Assembly (NCBI RefSeq): GCF_000819865.1
Contig: NZ_CDDF01000017.1
Location: 186,001-250,000 of the forward strand
Length of the DNA stretch: 64,000 nucleotides
Reading direction: 5' to 3'
Origin: Aeromonas eucrenophila
Lineage (GTDB): Bacteria > Pseudomonadota > Gammaproteobacteria > Enterobacterales > Aeromonadaceae
The notes below the pieces were generated by a model, which did no database searches, was not told where the DNA came from, and was given only the letters and a program-made list of their open reading frames with translations. The position numbers were made by a program, and so were the translations under genes. Shown here piece by piece: positions 8,198 through 17,612 of the stretch (position 1 is its first letter; each line of letters opens with the position of its first letter).

Positions 8198-8851
8198 TCA
8201 CAAGAAGCCGGATTGCGCCAGTTTCTCCAGGGTCAGCGACGAGCCCGCACTCTCCTGTCCCTTGCCTTGCATCAGCCGCTCCAGATAGCGGGCTATCTGA
8301 TCCACCTCGAGGTTGACCCGATGGCCCGGCTTCCAGCGGGCTATGGTGGTCTCCTGGGCGGTGTGGGGCACTATGGTGAGGCGAAACAGCTTGCCCTGCA
8401 CGGCATTGACCGTGAGGCTGATGCCATCCACCGCGATGGAGCCCTTCTCGGCGATGTAGCGAGCGAGCTCCGCCGGCGCTTCAATCCAGTATTCGATGGC
8501 GCGGCCGCTGCTGGACTTGCTCTTCACCTCGCCGATGCCGTCCACGTGGCCGGAGACCAGGTGGCCGCCGAGGCGCGACGTCGGCATCAAGGCTTTTTCC
8601 AGGTTGACGGGATCGCCGACCTTGGCGCTGGCAAAGCCGGTGCGAGACAGGGTTTCCAGCGATACGTCGGCGGTATAACGCTGGTCGCCCAGGGCCACCA
8701 CCGTCAGGCAGACGCCGTTGGTGGCGATGGAGTCGCCGAGCTTGACGTCGCTAAAGTCGAGGGTCGGCGCGTGCACCGTCAGGGCCATGTCTTCCCCCTG
8801 ACGACGCAGCTCGGCCAGGGTACCCATGGCTTCGATAATTCCGGTAAACAT
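8198..8851 (-). CDS. ribE: Riboflavin synthase alpha chain
   Basis: A 217-residue enzyme that dismutates two molecules of 6,7-dimethyl-8-ribityllumazine to riboflavin, the last step of the pathway. It consists of two homologous lumazine-binding halves: the first begins MFTGIIEAMG and contains GDSIATNGVCLTV; the second contains GGHLVSGHVDGIG, GSIAVDGISLTVN and IVPHTAQETT. The start at 8851 gives the invariant MFTGI N-terminus and has AGGTGA six bases upstream. It lies 131 bp after ribD on the same strand. The symbol ribC is also used for this enzyme. Confidence 0.94.
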   Translation of the reverse strand: MFTGIIEAMGTLAELRRQGEDMALTVHAPTLDFSDVKLGDSIATNGVCLTVVALGDQRYTADVSLETLSRTGFASAKVGDPVNLEKALMPTSRLGGHLVSGHVDGIGEVKSKSSSGRAIEYWIEAPAELARYIAEKGSIAVDGISLTVNAVQGKLFRLTIVPHTAQETTIARWKPGHRVNLEVDQIARYLERLMQGKGQESAGSSLTLEKLAQSGFL

Positions 8852-8982
8852 GCAGATCACCTTGCTGATGACGGGGCCCGCTCAGCCCCGGCCTGTGTTG
8901 AATATGAAGAACTGAAGGATCAGCCCCTTTGGCCTTGATGGGAATGGCTTGTTTTCAAGCCACCCACCCTGGCGCTTCGGGG

Positions 8983-10092
8983 CTAAACGATCTTGGCCGT
9001 GATGCGTATGTCCTGCCCCACCAGCCGCACATCCTTGAGGTTGAGCTTGGGCGCCTGGAACAGGCGGGTCAACTCGGGCAGGTGGAACAGACCGCGGCCC
9101 TCGTCCCCCAGGAGCTTGGGCGCCTGATAGAGCACCAGCTCATCCACCAGCCCCTTGGTCAGCAGGGCCCCGCACAGCTTTGGCCCCGCCTCCACCAGCA
9201 CGGAGTTGATGTTGCGCTTGGCCAGCAGCATGAACAGGCTCACCAGATCCAGCTTGCCGTCGAGCAGCGGCAACTCCAGCTGCTGCACCCACTCGGGCCA
9301 GTCGCCGGCCACCTTGTGACGGGCCAGCAGCACGGGCCCCGTGGTCTGGAACAGCGGCAAGTCCGGGGTCAGCCGGTTCTGCGAGTCGACGATGACCCGC
9401 AGCGGCTGGCGCAGGGCCTCCTTGGGATAGACCGCCTTGACGGAGGGGGGCAGCTCGTCCCAGCGCACGTTCAGGGAGGCGCCGTCGGTCAGCACCGTCT
9501 CGGCACTGGAGAGCACGGCATCGTGACGGGCGCGCAGGCGCTGCACGTCGGCACGGGCCAAGGGGCCGGTGATCCACTGGCTCTCGCCGCTCGCCATGGC
9601 GGTGCGGCCATCGAGACTCGCGCCGAGCTTGACCGTCACCTGAGGGAAGGCGGTGCGCATCCGCTTGAAGAAGCCGGGATTGAGCGCCTCGGCCTCGGCG
9701 CTGAGCAGGCCGAAGTCCGCCTTGATGCCCGCCTCGGACAGCATGCGCAGACCGCGCCCGCCCACCTGGGGATTGGGATCCACCATGGCGGCAACTACCC
9801 GGGTCACCCCGGCCTTGATCAGCGCCTCGGCGCAGGGGGGGGTGCGACCGTGGTGGGAGCAAGGCTCCAGGGTCACGTAGGCGGTGGCACCACGGGCCTC
9901 TTCTCCGGCGGCATGGAGCGCATAGACCTCGGCGTGGGGTTCGCCGGCACGCTGGTGCCAGCCCTCCCCCACCACCACGCCGGCCTTGACCAGCACGGCG
10001 CCGACACAGGGGTTCGGGGCCGTGGTATAGCGGCCACGGCGGGCCAGCTCGAGGGCCCGGTTCATCCATTGATAATCGTCTTGACTAAACAT
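8983..10092 (-). CDS. ribD: Bifunctional riboflavin deaminase/reductase
   Basis: A 369-residue enzyme that deaminates and then reduces the pyrimidine intermediate made from GTP. Residues 1-145 form the cytidine-deaminase-like domain with zinc ligands His53 (HAEVYAL, catalytic Glu55), Cys78 and Cys87 (PCSHHGRTPPC). Residues 146-369 form the reductase domain related to dihydrofolate reductase: VTVKLGASLDGRTAM, SQWITG, VLVEAGPKLCGALL and a C-terminal DVRLVGQDIRITA. It follows nrdR on the minus strand, an order also seen in other gammaproteobacteria, with a degenerate copy of the nrdR end between them. Confidence 0.95.
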   Translation of the reverse strand: MFSQDDYQWMNRALELARRGRYTTAPNPCVGAVLVKAGVVVGEGWHQRAGEPHAEVYALHAAGEEARGATAYVTLEPCSHHGRTPPCAEALIKAGVTRVVAAMVDPNPQVGGRGLRMLSEAGIKADFGLLSAEAEALNPGFFKRMRTAFPQVTVKLGASLDGRTAMASGESQWITGPLARADVQRLRARHDAVLSSAETVLTDGASLNVRWDELPPSVKAVYPKEALRQPLRVIVDSQNRLTPDLPLFQTTGPVLLARHKVAGDWPEWVQQLELPLLDGKLDLVSLFMLLAKRNINSVLVEAGPKLCGALLTKGLVDELVLYQAPKLLGDEGRGLFHLPELTRLFQAPKLNLKDVRLVGQDIRITAKIV

Positions 10093-10137
10093 CTGGGCTC
10101 CCGTTACAGGCGAGAAAATGGGTTATATGGCGCCGGC

Positions 10138-10220
10138 CTATTTTTCCAGCTTGGCGATCTCTTCACCGACCTCACGGATGTCTTCGACTCCTGAGGTAGA
10201 GAGGGGCGAAGCGAATAATG
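10138..10220 (-). repeat. Degenerate tandem copy of the nrdR 3' end
   Basis: Just downstream of the nrdR stop lies a second version of its last ~25 codons, offset by 98 bp. The last 14 codons still read [15 protein letters not shown] plus a stop (TAG), against [15 protein letters not shown] plus TAA in the gene. Most differences are at third positions (CGT/CGC, GGT/GGC, ATC/ATT, GAA/GAG, AAA/AAG) with one replacement (V for F). Further upstream the copy loses similarity apart from the block GCGAAGCGAATA. Confidence 0.85.
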
Positions 10221-10235
10221 CCTTGCTCACCCTCG

Positions 10236-10685
10236 TTACTTCTCCAGCTTGGCAATCTCTTCGCCAAACTCGCGGATGTCTTCGAAGCTGCGATAGACGG
10301 AGGCGAAGCGAATATAGGCCACCTTGTCGAGGGTCTTGAGCTCATCCATCACCAGGTTGCCTAGCAGTTGGGAGGCAACCTCGCGCTCGCCGGTGGCGCG
10401 CAGGCGGGACTTGATGTGATTGATCCCCTTCTCGATGGCTTCCATGCTCACCGGCCGCTTCTCCAGCGCCCGCAGTATGCCGCCGCGCAGCTTGTCTTCG
10501 TTGAAGGGTTCGCGGGAGCCGTTGGACTTGATGATGCGGGGCATCACCAGCTCGGCCATCTCGAAGGTGGTGAAGCGCTCGTGGCAGAGCAAGCACTCGC
10601 GGCGTCGGCGCACCTGGTGGCCTTCTGCCACCAGACGGGAATCGATCACCTTGGTATCAACGGCACTACAGAAAGGGCAATGCAT
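10236..10685 (-). CDS. nrdR: Transcriptional repressor NrdR
   Basis: A 149-residue zinc-finger/ATP-cone repressor of ribonucleotide reductase genes, which senses ATP/dATP. The N-terminal zinc ribbon has Cys3, Cys6, Cys31 and Cys34 (MHCPFC...CLLC) followed by ERFTTFE. The ATP-cone occupies about residues 49-139 ([19 protein letters not shown]). The start at 10685 has GGAGG four bases upstream. It is the first gene of the minus-strand set leading into ribD. Confidence 0.95.
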   Translation of the reverse strand: MHCPFCSAVDTKVIDSRLVAEGHQVRRRRECLLCHERFTTFEMAELVMPRIIKSNGSREPFNEDKLRGGILRALEKRPVSMEAIEKGINHIKSRLRATGEREVASQLLGNLVMDELKTLDKVAYIRFASVYRSFEDIREFGEEIAKLEK

Positions 10686-10791
10686 CGGACCTCCGGCGCA
10701 AACTCAGGGCAAGTAAAGGGTCACCTGCCATTGGGGTCAGGATCTTGGCCTGCCAGTGTAACATGGCCACCCAAAACCGGTAAAAGCCCAG

Positions 10792-10819
10792 AAAAAACAA
10801 TGCCACCCGTGGATGGCAT
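10792..10819 (-). terminator. Rho-independent terminator of the ParB-like gene
   Basis: Minus-strand stem ATGCCATCC/GGGTGGCAT (one G-U pair) followed by TGTTTTTT, 30 bp after the stop codon of the ParB-like gene. Confidence 0.7.
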
Positions 10820-10848
10820 CGAGGCTGCACCGAGAATGGCCGCCGCCA

Positions 10849-11277
10849 TCAGTCGTCATAGGGCAAGGCATCGGGATCGCAGTCTACATGGTCGGGCGCC
10901 GGATCCTGCTCGAACTGCACTGCATCTATGTGGGTGGCCCCCTGCATCAGCGCCTTGCTCACCCTGTGCATGCCATCCATCACCCGGCCCTCGCTGTCGA
11001 GGATGATGGGATAGGCGAGATCGGCGGCCAGCATCAGCTGGCAGTGCTCCACTATGCTGCGCACCGTGGGCTTCACGCTGCCATGCCCGTACCAGTGCTC
11101 CCTGTCGAGTTCGGCAATCTGCCCAAGCGGCACAGAGCGTACCGGCAACCCGCGCCCCAGCCTTATCAGTCGGCGCACATCCCAGGCCAACAGGCCCTCC
11201 GGGCTCGGGCGAAAGTGATACTGGACGCGGATGGCAGAGATGAGTTCCTCATCGCTGAGCAAGGTCTGATATGGCAT
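10849..11277 (-). CDS. ParB-like domain protein
   Basis: A 142-residue protein of unknown role. The central part (about 78-125: IVEHCQLMLAADLAYPIILDSEGRVMDGMHRVSKAL) resembles the ParB/Srx N-terminal fold, in which a 'dsegr.iDGmHR..ka' segment binds nucleotide. It has no helix-turn-helix or dimerisation domain, so it is not a chromosome-partition ParB. The start at 11277 (MPYQTLLSDEEL) has GAGGAGG close upstream; the frame is open further upstream without support. It is a single gene with its own terminator, lying after glyA on the same strand. Confidence 0.75.
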   Translation of the reverse strand: MPYQTLLSDEELISAIRVQYHFRPSPEGLLAWDVRRLIRLGRGLPVRSVPLGQIAELDREHWYGHGSVKPTVRSIVEHCQLMLAADLAYPIILDSEGRVMDGMHRVSKALMQGATHIDAVQFEQDPAPDHVDCDPDALPYDD

Positions 11278-11329
11278 GGCGCCTCCTCGGTCGAAAGAAT
11301 GCGCCCCATGGCGAGGCCGGAGCAGAAAC

Positions 11330-11357
11330 AACAATGCCACCCGAGGGTGGCATTGTT
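11330..11357 (-). terminator. Terminator of glyA
   Basis: Perfect inverted repeat AACAATGCCACCC / GGGTGGCATTGTT 24 bp downstream of the glyA stop. The stem is very similar to the next terminator at 10792-10819. Confidence 0.75.
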
Positions 11358-11380
11358 TTTATACCAGAGTCTCTGGCGTA

Positions 11381-12634
11381 TCAGGCATAAACCGGCAGAC
11401 GACGGCAGATATCCAGCACTTTCTCACGCACGGTGGCCAGCACTTCGTCGTTGTCGTGGTTGTCCAGCACGTCGCAGATCCAGCCAGCCAGCTGCTTGCT
11501 CTCGGCTTCCTTGAAGCCGCGGCGAGTGATGGCCGGGGTACCCAGACGCACACCGGAGGTGACGAAGGGAGAGCGCGGGTCGTTCGGCACCGAGTTCTTG
11601 TTGACGGTGATGTTGGCCTTGCCCAGTGCGGCATCGGCTTCTTTACCGGTCAGCTCGCGGCCGATCAGATCCACCAGCATGAGGTGGTTGTCGGTACCGC
11701 CGGAGACGATCTTGTAACCACGGCTCAGGAACACCTCGACCATGGCCTTGGCGTTCTTGACGACCTGAGCCTGGTAGGTCTTGAACTCGGGCTCAAGCGC
11801 TTCCTTGAAAGCCACGGCCTTGCCGGCGATGACGTGCATCAGCGGGCCGCCCTGGCCGCCCGGGAAGACGGCGGAGTTCAGCTTCTTGTAGAGCTCTTCG
11901 TCATCGGCGGCGGAGAGGATCAGACCACCACGCGGACCGGCCAGGGTCTTGTGGGTGGTGGAGGTGACCACGTGAGCGTGGGGCACCGGGTTCGGGTAGA
12001 CGCCAGCGGCGATCAGACCGGCCACGTGAGCCATGTCGACGAACAGCCAGGCACCGATCTTGTCGGCGATCTCGCGCATGCGGGCCCAATCAACGATACC
12101 GGAATAGGCGGAGAAGCCACCGATCATCATCTTCGGCTTGTGCTCGACGGCCAGACGTTCCATCTCGTCGTAGTCGATCTTGCCGGATTCATCGATGCCG
12201 TAGGGGATGATGTTGTACAGCTTGCCGGAGAAGTTGACCGGGGAGCCGTGGGTCAGGTGACCACCGTGGGCCAGGTTCATGCCCAGCACGGTGTCGCCCG
12301 GCTGCAGCAGGGCCATGTAGACGGCGCTGTTGGCCTGGGAGCCGGAATGCGGCTGCACGTTGGCGTAAGTGGCACCAAACAGTTCCTTGGCGCGCTCGAT
12401 GGCCAGGGTCTCAACCACGTCCACATACTCGCAACCGCCGTAGTAACGCTTGGCCGGGTAGCCTTCTGCGTACTTGTTGGTCAGCTGGGAGCCCTGGGCT
12501 TCCATGACACGGGGGCTGGTGTAGTTCTCAGACGCGATCAGCTCAATATGCTCTTCCTGACGACGGGTCTCGTCGGTAATGGCCTGCCACAGCTCGGGAT
12601 CGTAGCCGGCGATGGTCATGTCACGTTTCAACAT
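11381..12634 (-). CDS. glyA: Serine hydroxymethyltransferase
   Basis: A 417-residue PLP enzyme, the same length as E. coli GlyA. It interconverts serine and glycine while loading one-carbon units onto tetrahydrofolate. Landmarks: [41 protein letters not shown], the PLP lysine in [13 protein letters not shown] (about 229) and [17 protein letters not shown]. The start at 12634 (MLKRDM) has AGGAGA seven bases upstream; 42 further codons upstream are open but not homologous. A PurR-like box precedes it. Confidence 0.97.
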   Translation of the reverse strand: MLKRDMTIAGYDPELWQAITDETRRQEEHIELIASENYTSPRVMEAQGSQLTNKYAEGYPAKRYYGGCEYVDVVETLAIERAKELFGATYANVQPHSGSQANSAVYMALLQPGDTVLGMNLAHGGHLTHGSPVNFSGKLYNIIPYGIDESGKIDYDEMERLAVEHKPKMMIGGFSAYSGIVDWARMREIADKIGAWLFVDMAHVAGLIAAGVYPNPVPHAHVVTSTTHKTLAGPRGGLILSAADDEELYKKLNSAVFPGGQGGPLMHVIAGKAVAFKEALEPEFKTYQAQVVKNAKAMVEVFLSRGYKIVSGGTDNHLMLVDLIGRELTGKEADAALGKANITVNKNSVPNDPRSPFVTSGVRLGTPAITRRGFKEAESKQLAGWICDVLDNHDNDEVLATVREKVLDICRRLPVYA

Positions 12635-12647
12635 CCGTTTATCTCCT

Positions 12648-12663
12648 GAAAATCGTTTGCGCG
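12648..12663 (-). promoter_or_regulatory. PurR-like operator before glyA
   Basis: Minus-strand GCGCAAACGATTTTC resembles the PurR consensus ACGCAAACGTTTTCGT, sharing the CGCAAACG core. It lies 14 bp before the glyA start. E. coli glyA is PurR-regulated. A -10-like TACAAT lies at 12690-12685, upstream of it. Confidence 0.5.
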
Positions 12664-12764
12664 ATAGGTGAAGTGGGCCCGCGCATTGTAACGTGAGCGA
12701 GATCAAAGAGACAGTCCAACCACCTAAAAAAATGTTGAATCTATGTTGCAAAATGCACATTTAT

Positions 12765-15566
12765 TCAGTCGGCGGCCACGCTTTTCGTCGCCAGCCAGCG
12801 CCGCAACGCCTCCATGGTCTCCTCGAACACGGCGGTCAGGGTCGCCGGATCGCCGCCCCCCGCCTCCAGCTCGGCGCAGTGCGTCGCAAGCTCGCTCAAG
12901 CCCAGCGCCAGGGCGCTGCCCTTGAGCTTGTGGGCCCATTGTCGCCGCGCCTCTCCGGGCTCGCTCGCTACCAGTTCCGCCACCAGTTCGGTGCCCTGTG
13001 ACTCGAACAAGGCGATCAGCTGGCGGATGCGCGCCAGACCCAGCACGGGCAGATCCGCCTCCAGCATCGTATTGCCCGCAGCCAGCCGTGGCGTCGTGGC
13101 CTCAGTACCGGCGGGCGAGGCGTCTTCCTCCTTACATTGACGCGCGATGGCGCCGGCCAGGGCCGCCAGCCGCACCGGCTTGCCGACGAAATCGGCGAAG
13201 CCCGCCGCCAGGCAGTGACGAATATCCTCCGGGTACATCTGGGCCGAGACGGCGATGGCGGGCAGCGCCCGGCCATGGACCTCCTCGCTGATGGCGGCGA
13301 GATCTTCCCGCAGGCTGATGCCGTCCATGTCCGGCAGGTTGATATCGAGCAGCGCCAGATCGAATGCCCGCTCGGTCACCAGCGCCAGCGCGGTGCGGCC
13401 GTCCTCCGCCAGGGTGACGCCGTGGCCGAGGCGCGCCAGCATGCCCTGGGCCACCAGCCGGTTGATCTCGTTGTCTTCCACCAGCAGGATCTCCCTTGGC
13501 CGACAGAGGTGGAAGGGCTGCGGCTCCGTGGGCAGGAGTGCGGCCGAACGTTGCAGTGGCAGGCTAAAGCTGAAGCGGCATCCCTTCCCCGGCTCGCTGG
13601 ACAACAGCAGCTCGCCCCCCATGGCGCTCACCAACTTCTGGCTGATGGCGAGGCCAAGCCCGGTGCCCCCCTGATGGCCCATGTCCCGCTTGCGCTGGCG
13701 GAATGCCTCGAACACCAGTTGCTGCTCATCGCCCGGGATGCCGGGGCCGGTGTCCTGCACCACGAACTCGATGCAGGGCTCGGCGCAGGGGCCATAGCAC
13801 GCCAGCGGCCTCACCGTCAGGCTGATGCGCCCCTCCCGGGTGAACTTGACCGCATTGCCGAGCAGGTTCGCGAGCACCTGGCGCAGCTTGCCCATGTCCC
13901 CCTCCACCACGGGAGGCAGGGTGTCGGCACAGGCCAGCTCGAGGCGCAGCCCCTTGGCCTCGGCCCTTGGCCGAAAAAGGGTGCAGAGATCCTCTGCCAA
14001 CTGGTGCAGCGGGAAGGGATCGCGGCGCACCTCCACATGGCCCGCCTCTATCTTGGAGTAGTCGAGGATGTCGTTGAGGATCTCCAGCAGGGATTCGCCG
14101 CTGTGGCCGATGGCGGCCAGGTAGCGCTGCTGCTCCGGGCTAAGCCGGGTATCTTCCAGCAGGCTGAGCCCCCCCAGGATACCGTTCATGGGGGTGCGGA
14201 TCTCGTGGCTCATGGTGGCGAGGAAGACCGACTTGGCCCGGTTGGCCTGCTCCGCCTCGGCGCGGGCCAGTCGCTGCTTCTCCACCTCTTCGTTGAGGCG
14301 CTCATTGGCATGGCTGAGCTGGCCGGTGCGCTCCTCCACCCTTGACTCTAGCTCCCGCTGATAGCGATCGAGCTCGATGGCGTTGTCACGAAACACCCGC
14401 AGGGCCCGGCCGAGCTCGGCCAGTTCATCCTGCCCCTGTGCCCTGAAGGACAGGGGCGCCAGATCCCCCCGCGCCAGCCGGCTCATCCCCTCCACCGCGT
14501 GTTGCAGCGGCCAGACGATGCGGCCGTAGACAATGCGCCACATCAGCAGGATCAAGAGGCCAAGGGTGAGCAGGCCGATCAGCACCAGGGCCTGCTCCAC
14601 CAGTTGCAGTCGCTCCCGCAGCGCCTGCTGGCTCTGGCCGAGGGCGTCCCGCGCCCCCGTCACCAGACTGTCGACCTGCTGGTTGAGGCTCGCCATCATG
14701 ACCTCGTTGGCCGAGGCCAGCACCCGCAGCGCCTCCCCCTTGCCGAGCCAGTCGCTACGCAGTTGCACCAGCTTGTCGCTCTGCCCGAGCAGCGCCAGCG
14801 CCTGCTCCACCGATGCCCGGCGACCGGGATCCGTCACGGCGCCGGCCCGCAACTGCAAGATGGCCAGGGCCTTGCGGCTCTCCTCTTGCAACCGCTGCAG
14901 GGCGGGTTGTTGTTCGCTGCGCCAGATCTCCTCGATGCGCTGCTGCTGCATCAGGGTGCGGTGGCGCAGTTCCGTCATCTGCTCAAGCCAGTCGAGATCC
15001 TGCTCCAGCAGGCGATCGAGCACCCCATGGGCGGGCGCACCCTGCAACCCATAGAGGGAGCCCATGCCCGCCACCATCACTGTCTCGGCGTTTTCCATCT
15101 GGCTGCGGGCCAGCTCCGCCGCCTGGCCGGCGGCGCCCACCAGCCGGGCGCGCAGCGCATTGCCTTCGGCCATCAGGCCCAGCCGCTCCCCCACCAGCCA
15201 GCCCTGTTGCCCCAGGTTGCCGATGATGGTCTGGCTGAGGCGATGGAGCTGCGCCAGATCTCCCTCGGTGCCGAGCCTGTCCAGCACCTGTTGCATCTGC
15301 TGCCCCTGCAGGGTCAGCAGGCGTCCCTGATGCTCACGCTCGGCCTCGCTGCTCGCCATGGCCAGCAGGTGGGACGAGTTCTGGATCTCACCGCCAAGGC
15401 GCGCCAGGGTGCGGGCGCTCTCCTGGCTCGCCAGGGTCTGCTGCACCCCCTGCTCCAGCTGACGCAGGCGATTGAGCCCGACCCAGCCCAGCAGGGAGGC
15501 GCTTAAGGTCAGCAATGCCATCAGGGAGAAGGCCAGCAGCAACTTGCCGCCGAGGCCGGAAAACAT
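12765..15566 (-). CDS. torS: TMAO sensor hybrid histidine kinase TorS
   Basis: A 933-residue inner-membrane tripartite sensor kinase. Domains in order: TM1 (about 8-30, [20 protein letters not shown], close to E. coli TorS), a helical periplasmic sensor (30-325), TM2 ([17 protein letters not shown]), HAMP, coiled linker, HisKA with His454 ([11 protein letters not shown]), HATPase ([13 protein letters not shown]), receiver with Asp741 ([11 protein letters not shown]) and C-terminal HPt with His879 (WAHKLKGSA). It should relay phosphate to TorR when TorT reports TMAO. The start at 15566 matches TorS; the frame is open to 15620. It is divergent from torT, 75 bp apart, and its stop lies about 130 bp upstream of the glyA start. 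Confidence 0.93.
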   Translation of the reverse strand: MFSGLGGKLLLAFSLMALLTLSASLLGWVGLNRLRQLEQGVQQTLASQESARTLARLGGEIQNSSHLLAMASSEAEREHQGRLLTLQGQQMQQVLDRLGTEGDLAQLHRLSQTIIGNLGQQGWLVGERLGLMAEGNALRARLVGAAGQAAELARSQMENAETVMVAGMGSLYGLQGAPAHGVLDRLLEQDLDWLEQMTELRHRTLMQQQRIEEIWRSEQQPALQRLQEESRKALAILQLRAGAVTDPGRRASVEQALALLGQSDKLVQLRSDWLGKGEALRVLASANEVMMASLNQQVDSLVTGARDALGQSQQALRERLQLVEQALVLIGLLTLGLLILLMWRIVYGRIVWPLQHAVEGMSRLARGDLAPLSFRAQGQDELAELGRALRVFRDNAIELDRYQRELESRVEERTGQLSHANERLNEEVEKQRLARAEAEQANRAKSVFLATMSHEIRTPMNGILGGLSLLEDTRLSPEQQRYLAAIGHSGESLLEILNDILDYSKIEAGHVEVRRDPFPLHQLAEDLCTLFRPRAEAKGLRLELACADTLPPVVEGDMGKLRQVLANLLGNAVKFTREGRISLTVRPLACYGPCAEPCIEFVVQDTGPGIPGDEQQLVFEAFRQRKRDMGHQGGTGLGLAISQKLVSAMGGELLLSSEPGKGCRFSFSLPLQRSAALLPTEPQPFHLCRPREILLVEDNEINRLVAQGMLARLGHGVTLAEDGRTALALVTERAFDLALLDINLPDMDGISLREDLAAISEEVHGRALPAIAVSAQMYPEDIRHCLAAGFADFVGKPVRLAALAGAIARQCKEEDASPAGTEATTPRLAAGNTMLEADLPVLGLARIRQLIALFESQGTELVAELVASEPGEARRQWAHKLKGSALALGLSELATHCAELEAGGGDPATLTAVFEETMEALRRWLATKSVAAD

Positions 15567-15641
15567 TCGCACGGAGGATCCTTGGTTGTGATCGGTTTTG
15601 TCCGGATAATGGGGCCTCACACTTTAACAAAACCCTCTGCC

Positions 15642-16694
15642 ATGCGAAGCCTCTCTCTGTGCATTCTGCTCGCGCTGCTCGCCCGTCCCGCCCTCGCCTT
15701 CGAGGTGGAGCACTGGCCGGACGGCGCCTTCACCGGCCAGCCCGAACGGTTGCAATGGGCCGGGCCCGCGCCCCTCGCCAAGCCCTTGACCCTGTGCGCC
15801 CTCTACCCCCATCTGCGGGATGCTTACTGGCTGTCGGTCAATCAGGGCATGGTGGAGGAGGCCAAGCGACTGGGCGCCCGGGTGCGGATCCACGAGGCGG
15901 GGGGCTACGGAGCCCTGGCCGAGCAGCGCAAGCAGCTGCGCCAATGCGCCGACGAGGGGAGTGACGCCATCCTGCTCGGTGCTGTCAGCTATGACGGCCT
16001 GGCTGAGGCCATCAAGCAAGCGCCCCTGCCGGTGTTCGGTCTGGTCAACGATCTCGCCCCCGGCCTCGCCATCGCCCAGGTCGGCGTGCCCTGGCAACAG
16101 ATGGGCTGGCGCATCGGCCACTGGCTGGCAGAGCGCCACCCGGCGGGCAGCCCGCCCGTCTCGGTCGCCCTCTTCCCGGGGCCCGACTCCGGTGGCGGCA
16201 CCTCCTTCATCGAGTCCGGTTTCCAGGACGCCATTCGTGGCAGCGCCATCAAGCTCGTCACCACGATGCGCGGCGACAACAGCCGCGAGATCCAGCGTAC
16301 CCTGGTGCAGCAGACCCTGAGCCGCCATCCCGACCTCGACTACCTGGTGGGGGGTGCCATCGCCGCCGAGGTGGCGGTCAACGAGCTGGCCCAGCATCAG
16401 GCCGGGCATCCCTGGGTGCTCTCCATCTACTTCAGTCACGGCGTCCAGCGCGGCCTGCTGCGCGGCAAGATCCTCGCCGCCAACAGCGATCAGATGCGCG
16501 AGCAGGGGCGCCTCGCGGTGGCGCAGGCGGTCTGCCTGCTCCGGCAGCCGGATGCCAGCGAGGCCCAGTGCCCTCGGGTCATGGGGCCTCCCATCCTGAC
16601 CCTGACAGCCCCCCTGAGCTCGCCGGAAGACTCGCTGTCGGATGGGGATTTTCGCCCCGTCTACCGGGTCGGCCTGGACCCGGCAAGCCCCTAG
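15642..16694 (+). CDS. torT: Periplasmic TMAO-binding protein TorT
   Basis: A 350-residue periplasmic protein of the sugar-binding-like type I fold. The signal peptide is residues 1-19 (ending PALA), and the mature start FEVEHWPDGAF is TorT-like. It contains CALYPHLRDAYWLSVNQGMVEEAKRLG and GAVSYDGL, typical for TorT. It binds TMAO and, with TorS, switches on the torCAD operon. Divergent from torS, so the two may share a control region of about 75 bp. The upstream open frame from 15582 has no support. Confidence 0.92.
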   Translation: MRSLSLCILLALLARPALAFEVEHWPDGAFTGQPERLQWAGPAPLAKPLTLCALYPHLRDAYWLSVNQGMVEEAKRLGARVRIHEAGGYGALAEQRKQLRQCADEGSDAILLGAVSYDGLAEAIKQAPLPVFGLVNDLAPGLAIAQVGVPWQQMGWRIGHWLAERHPAGSPPVSVALFPGPDSGGGTSFIESGFQDAIRGSAIKLVTTMRGDNSREIQRTLVQQTLSRHPDLDYLVGGAIAAEVAVNELAQHQAGHPWVLSIYFSHGVQRGLLRGKILAANSDQMREQGRLAVAQAVCLLRQPDASEAQCPRVMGPPILTLTAPLSSPEDSLSDGDFRPVYRVGLDPASP

Positions 16695-16801
16695 ACCAAA
16701 ACCCGAAGCGGATCACAATCCCCCCTCGGCGGTTCTTGTAACATATTCATTCGAATAGCATTTAAGTCTGGAACCACACAGGGCAAACGGGGAGAGTCGT
16801 G

Positions 16802-17086
16802 ATGGAGCATCTGCTGACCTTTATCATTCTGGTGGTCTTCTTTCTGTTCTACTGGATCTACTACAGCCATCAGCGCAAGCGCGTTCCCGCCACCCCCTGG
16901 GAGGAGGTGCCCACCCGGGCCCAGTACCTGAGCGCCCACCCGGAGGCGGTGGACGGCAAGATAGTGTTCTGCCGCCACTGCGGTCACCACAAACAACTGG
17001 AAGTCGGTCTGGTGCATCTGGCGGATTTTCGGCGCGAATGGGCCTGTGCCAAGTGCAAGCGGGTGCTGTTTCGTGCCGAGGAATAA
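16802..17086 (+). CDS. Small membrane-anchored zinc-ribbon protein
   Basis: A 94-residue protein of unknown function. Residues 3-22 form one transmembrane helix (LLTFIILVVFFLFYWIYY). The cytoplasmic or periplasmic part carries two CxxC pairs (CRHC at about 57-60 and CAKC near 82-85) that look like a zinc ribbon. The ATG at 16802 has GGAG seven bases upstream; a GTG one codon earlier is too close. It lies between torT and a GFA-family gene in the TMAO locus; whether it takes part in TMAO respiration is unknown. Confidence 0.75.
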   Translation: MEHLLTFIILVVFFLFYWIYYSHQRKRVPATPWEEVPTRAQYLSAHPEAVDGKIVFCRHCGHHKQLEVGLVHLADFRREWACAKCKRVLFRAEE

Positions 17087-17126
17087 CCGCCAGGCCTGAC
17101 ACAGCGGCCAGACATGAGGAAGAGAG

Positions 17127-17531
17127 ATGAAGATGTTACACGCCAGCTGCCTGTGCGGCGCCGTCAAGCTGCGCCTGCCGGACCGCTTCGACTACATGGG
17201 CAACTGCCATTGTGGCGAGTGCCGCAAGTTTTCCGGCTCGGATTACGCCTCGGTGGGCGGGCTGGACGGGGACAAGGTGGAGATAGTGAAGGGAGGCGAC
17301 GCCATCGCCCGCTTCCAGAAGTCGGAGGAGACCAGCCTCGCCTTCTGCCGCCACTGCGGCTCCAGCCTGTTCAGCCAGAAGCGCAGCAGCGGCAAGATCA
17401 ACCTGCGGCTCGGGGTGCTGGACGAGGTGCCGAGCCAGCAGCCCGGCTTTCACATCTTCGTCGGATCCAAGGCACCCTGGCACCGGATAGGGGACGACTG
17501 CCCGCAGTTTGAGACCCGACCACCGGCCTGA
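17127..17531 (+). CDS. GFA/CENP-V family zinc protein
   Basis: A 134-residue protein of the glutathione-dependent formaldehyde-activating enzyme-like family. It has the usual cysteine pattern for two zinc sites: CLCGAVKL (residues 9-11), CHCGECRKFSG and FCRHCGSSLF. Members are small stand-alone enzymes or thiol-binding proteins with mostly unknown substrates. The start at 17127 follows AAGAGAG. It lies 40 bp after the zinc-ribbon gene, probably in the same transcript, and is convergent with torR. Confidence 0.85.
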   Translation: MKMLHASCLCGAVKLRLPDRFDYMGNCHCGECRKFSGSDYASVGGLDGDKVEIVKGGDAIARFQKSEETSLAFCRHCGSSLFSQKRSSGKINLRLGVLDEVPSQQPGFHIFVGSKAPWHRIGDDCPQFETRPPA

Positions 17532-17612
17532 TGGCAGAGCAACCCACTATTTATTACAAAATCACTTATTAAATAATTCACAAAAGGCACTAAAAACAGC
17601 CTGATTTACTGC

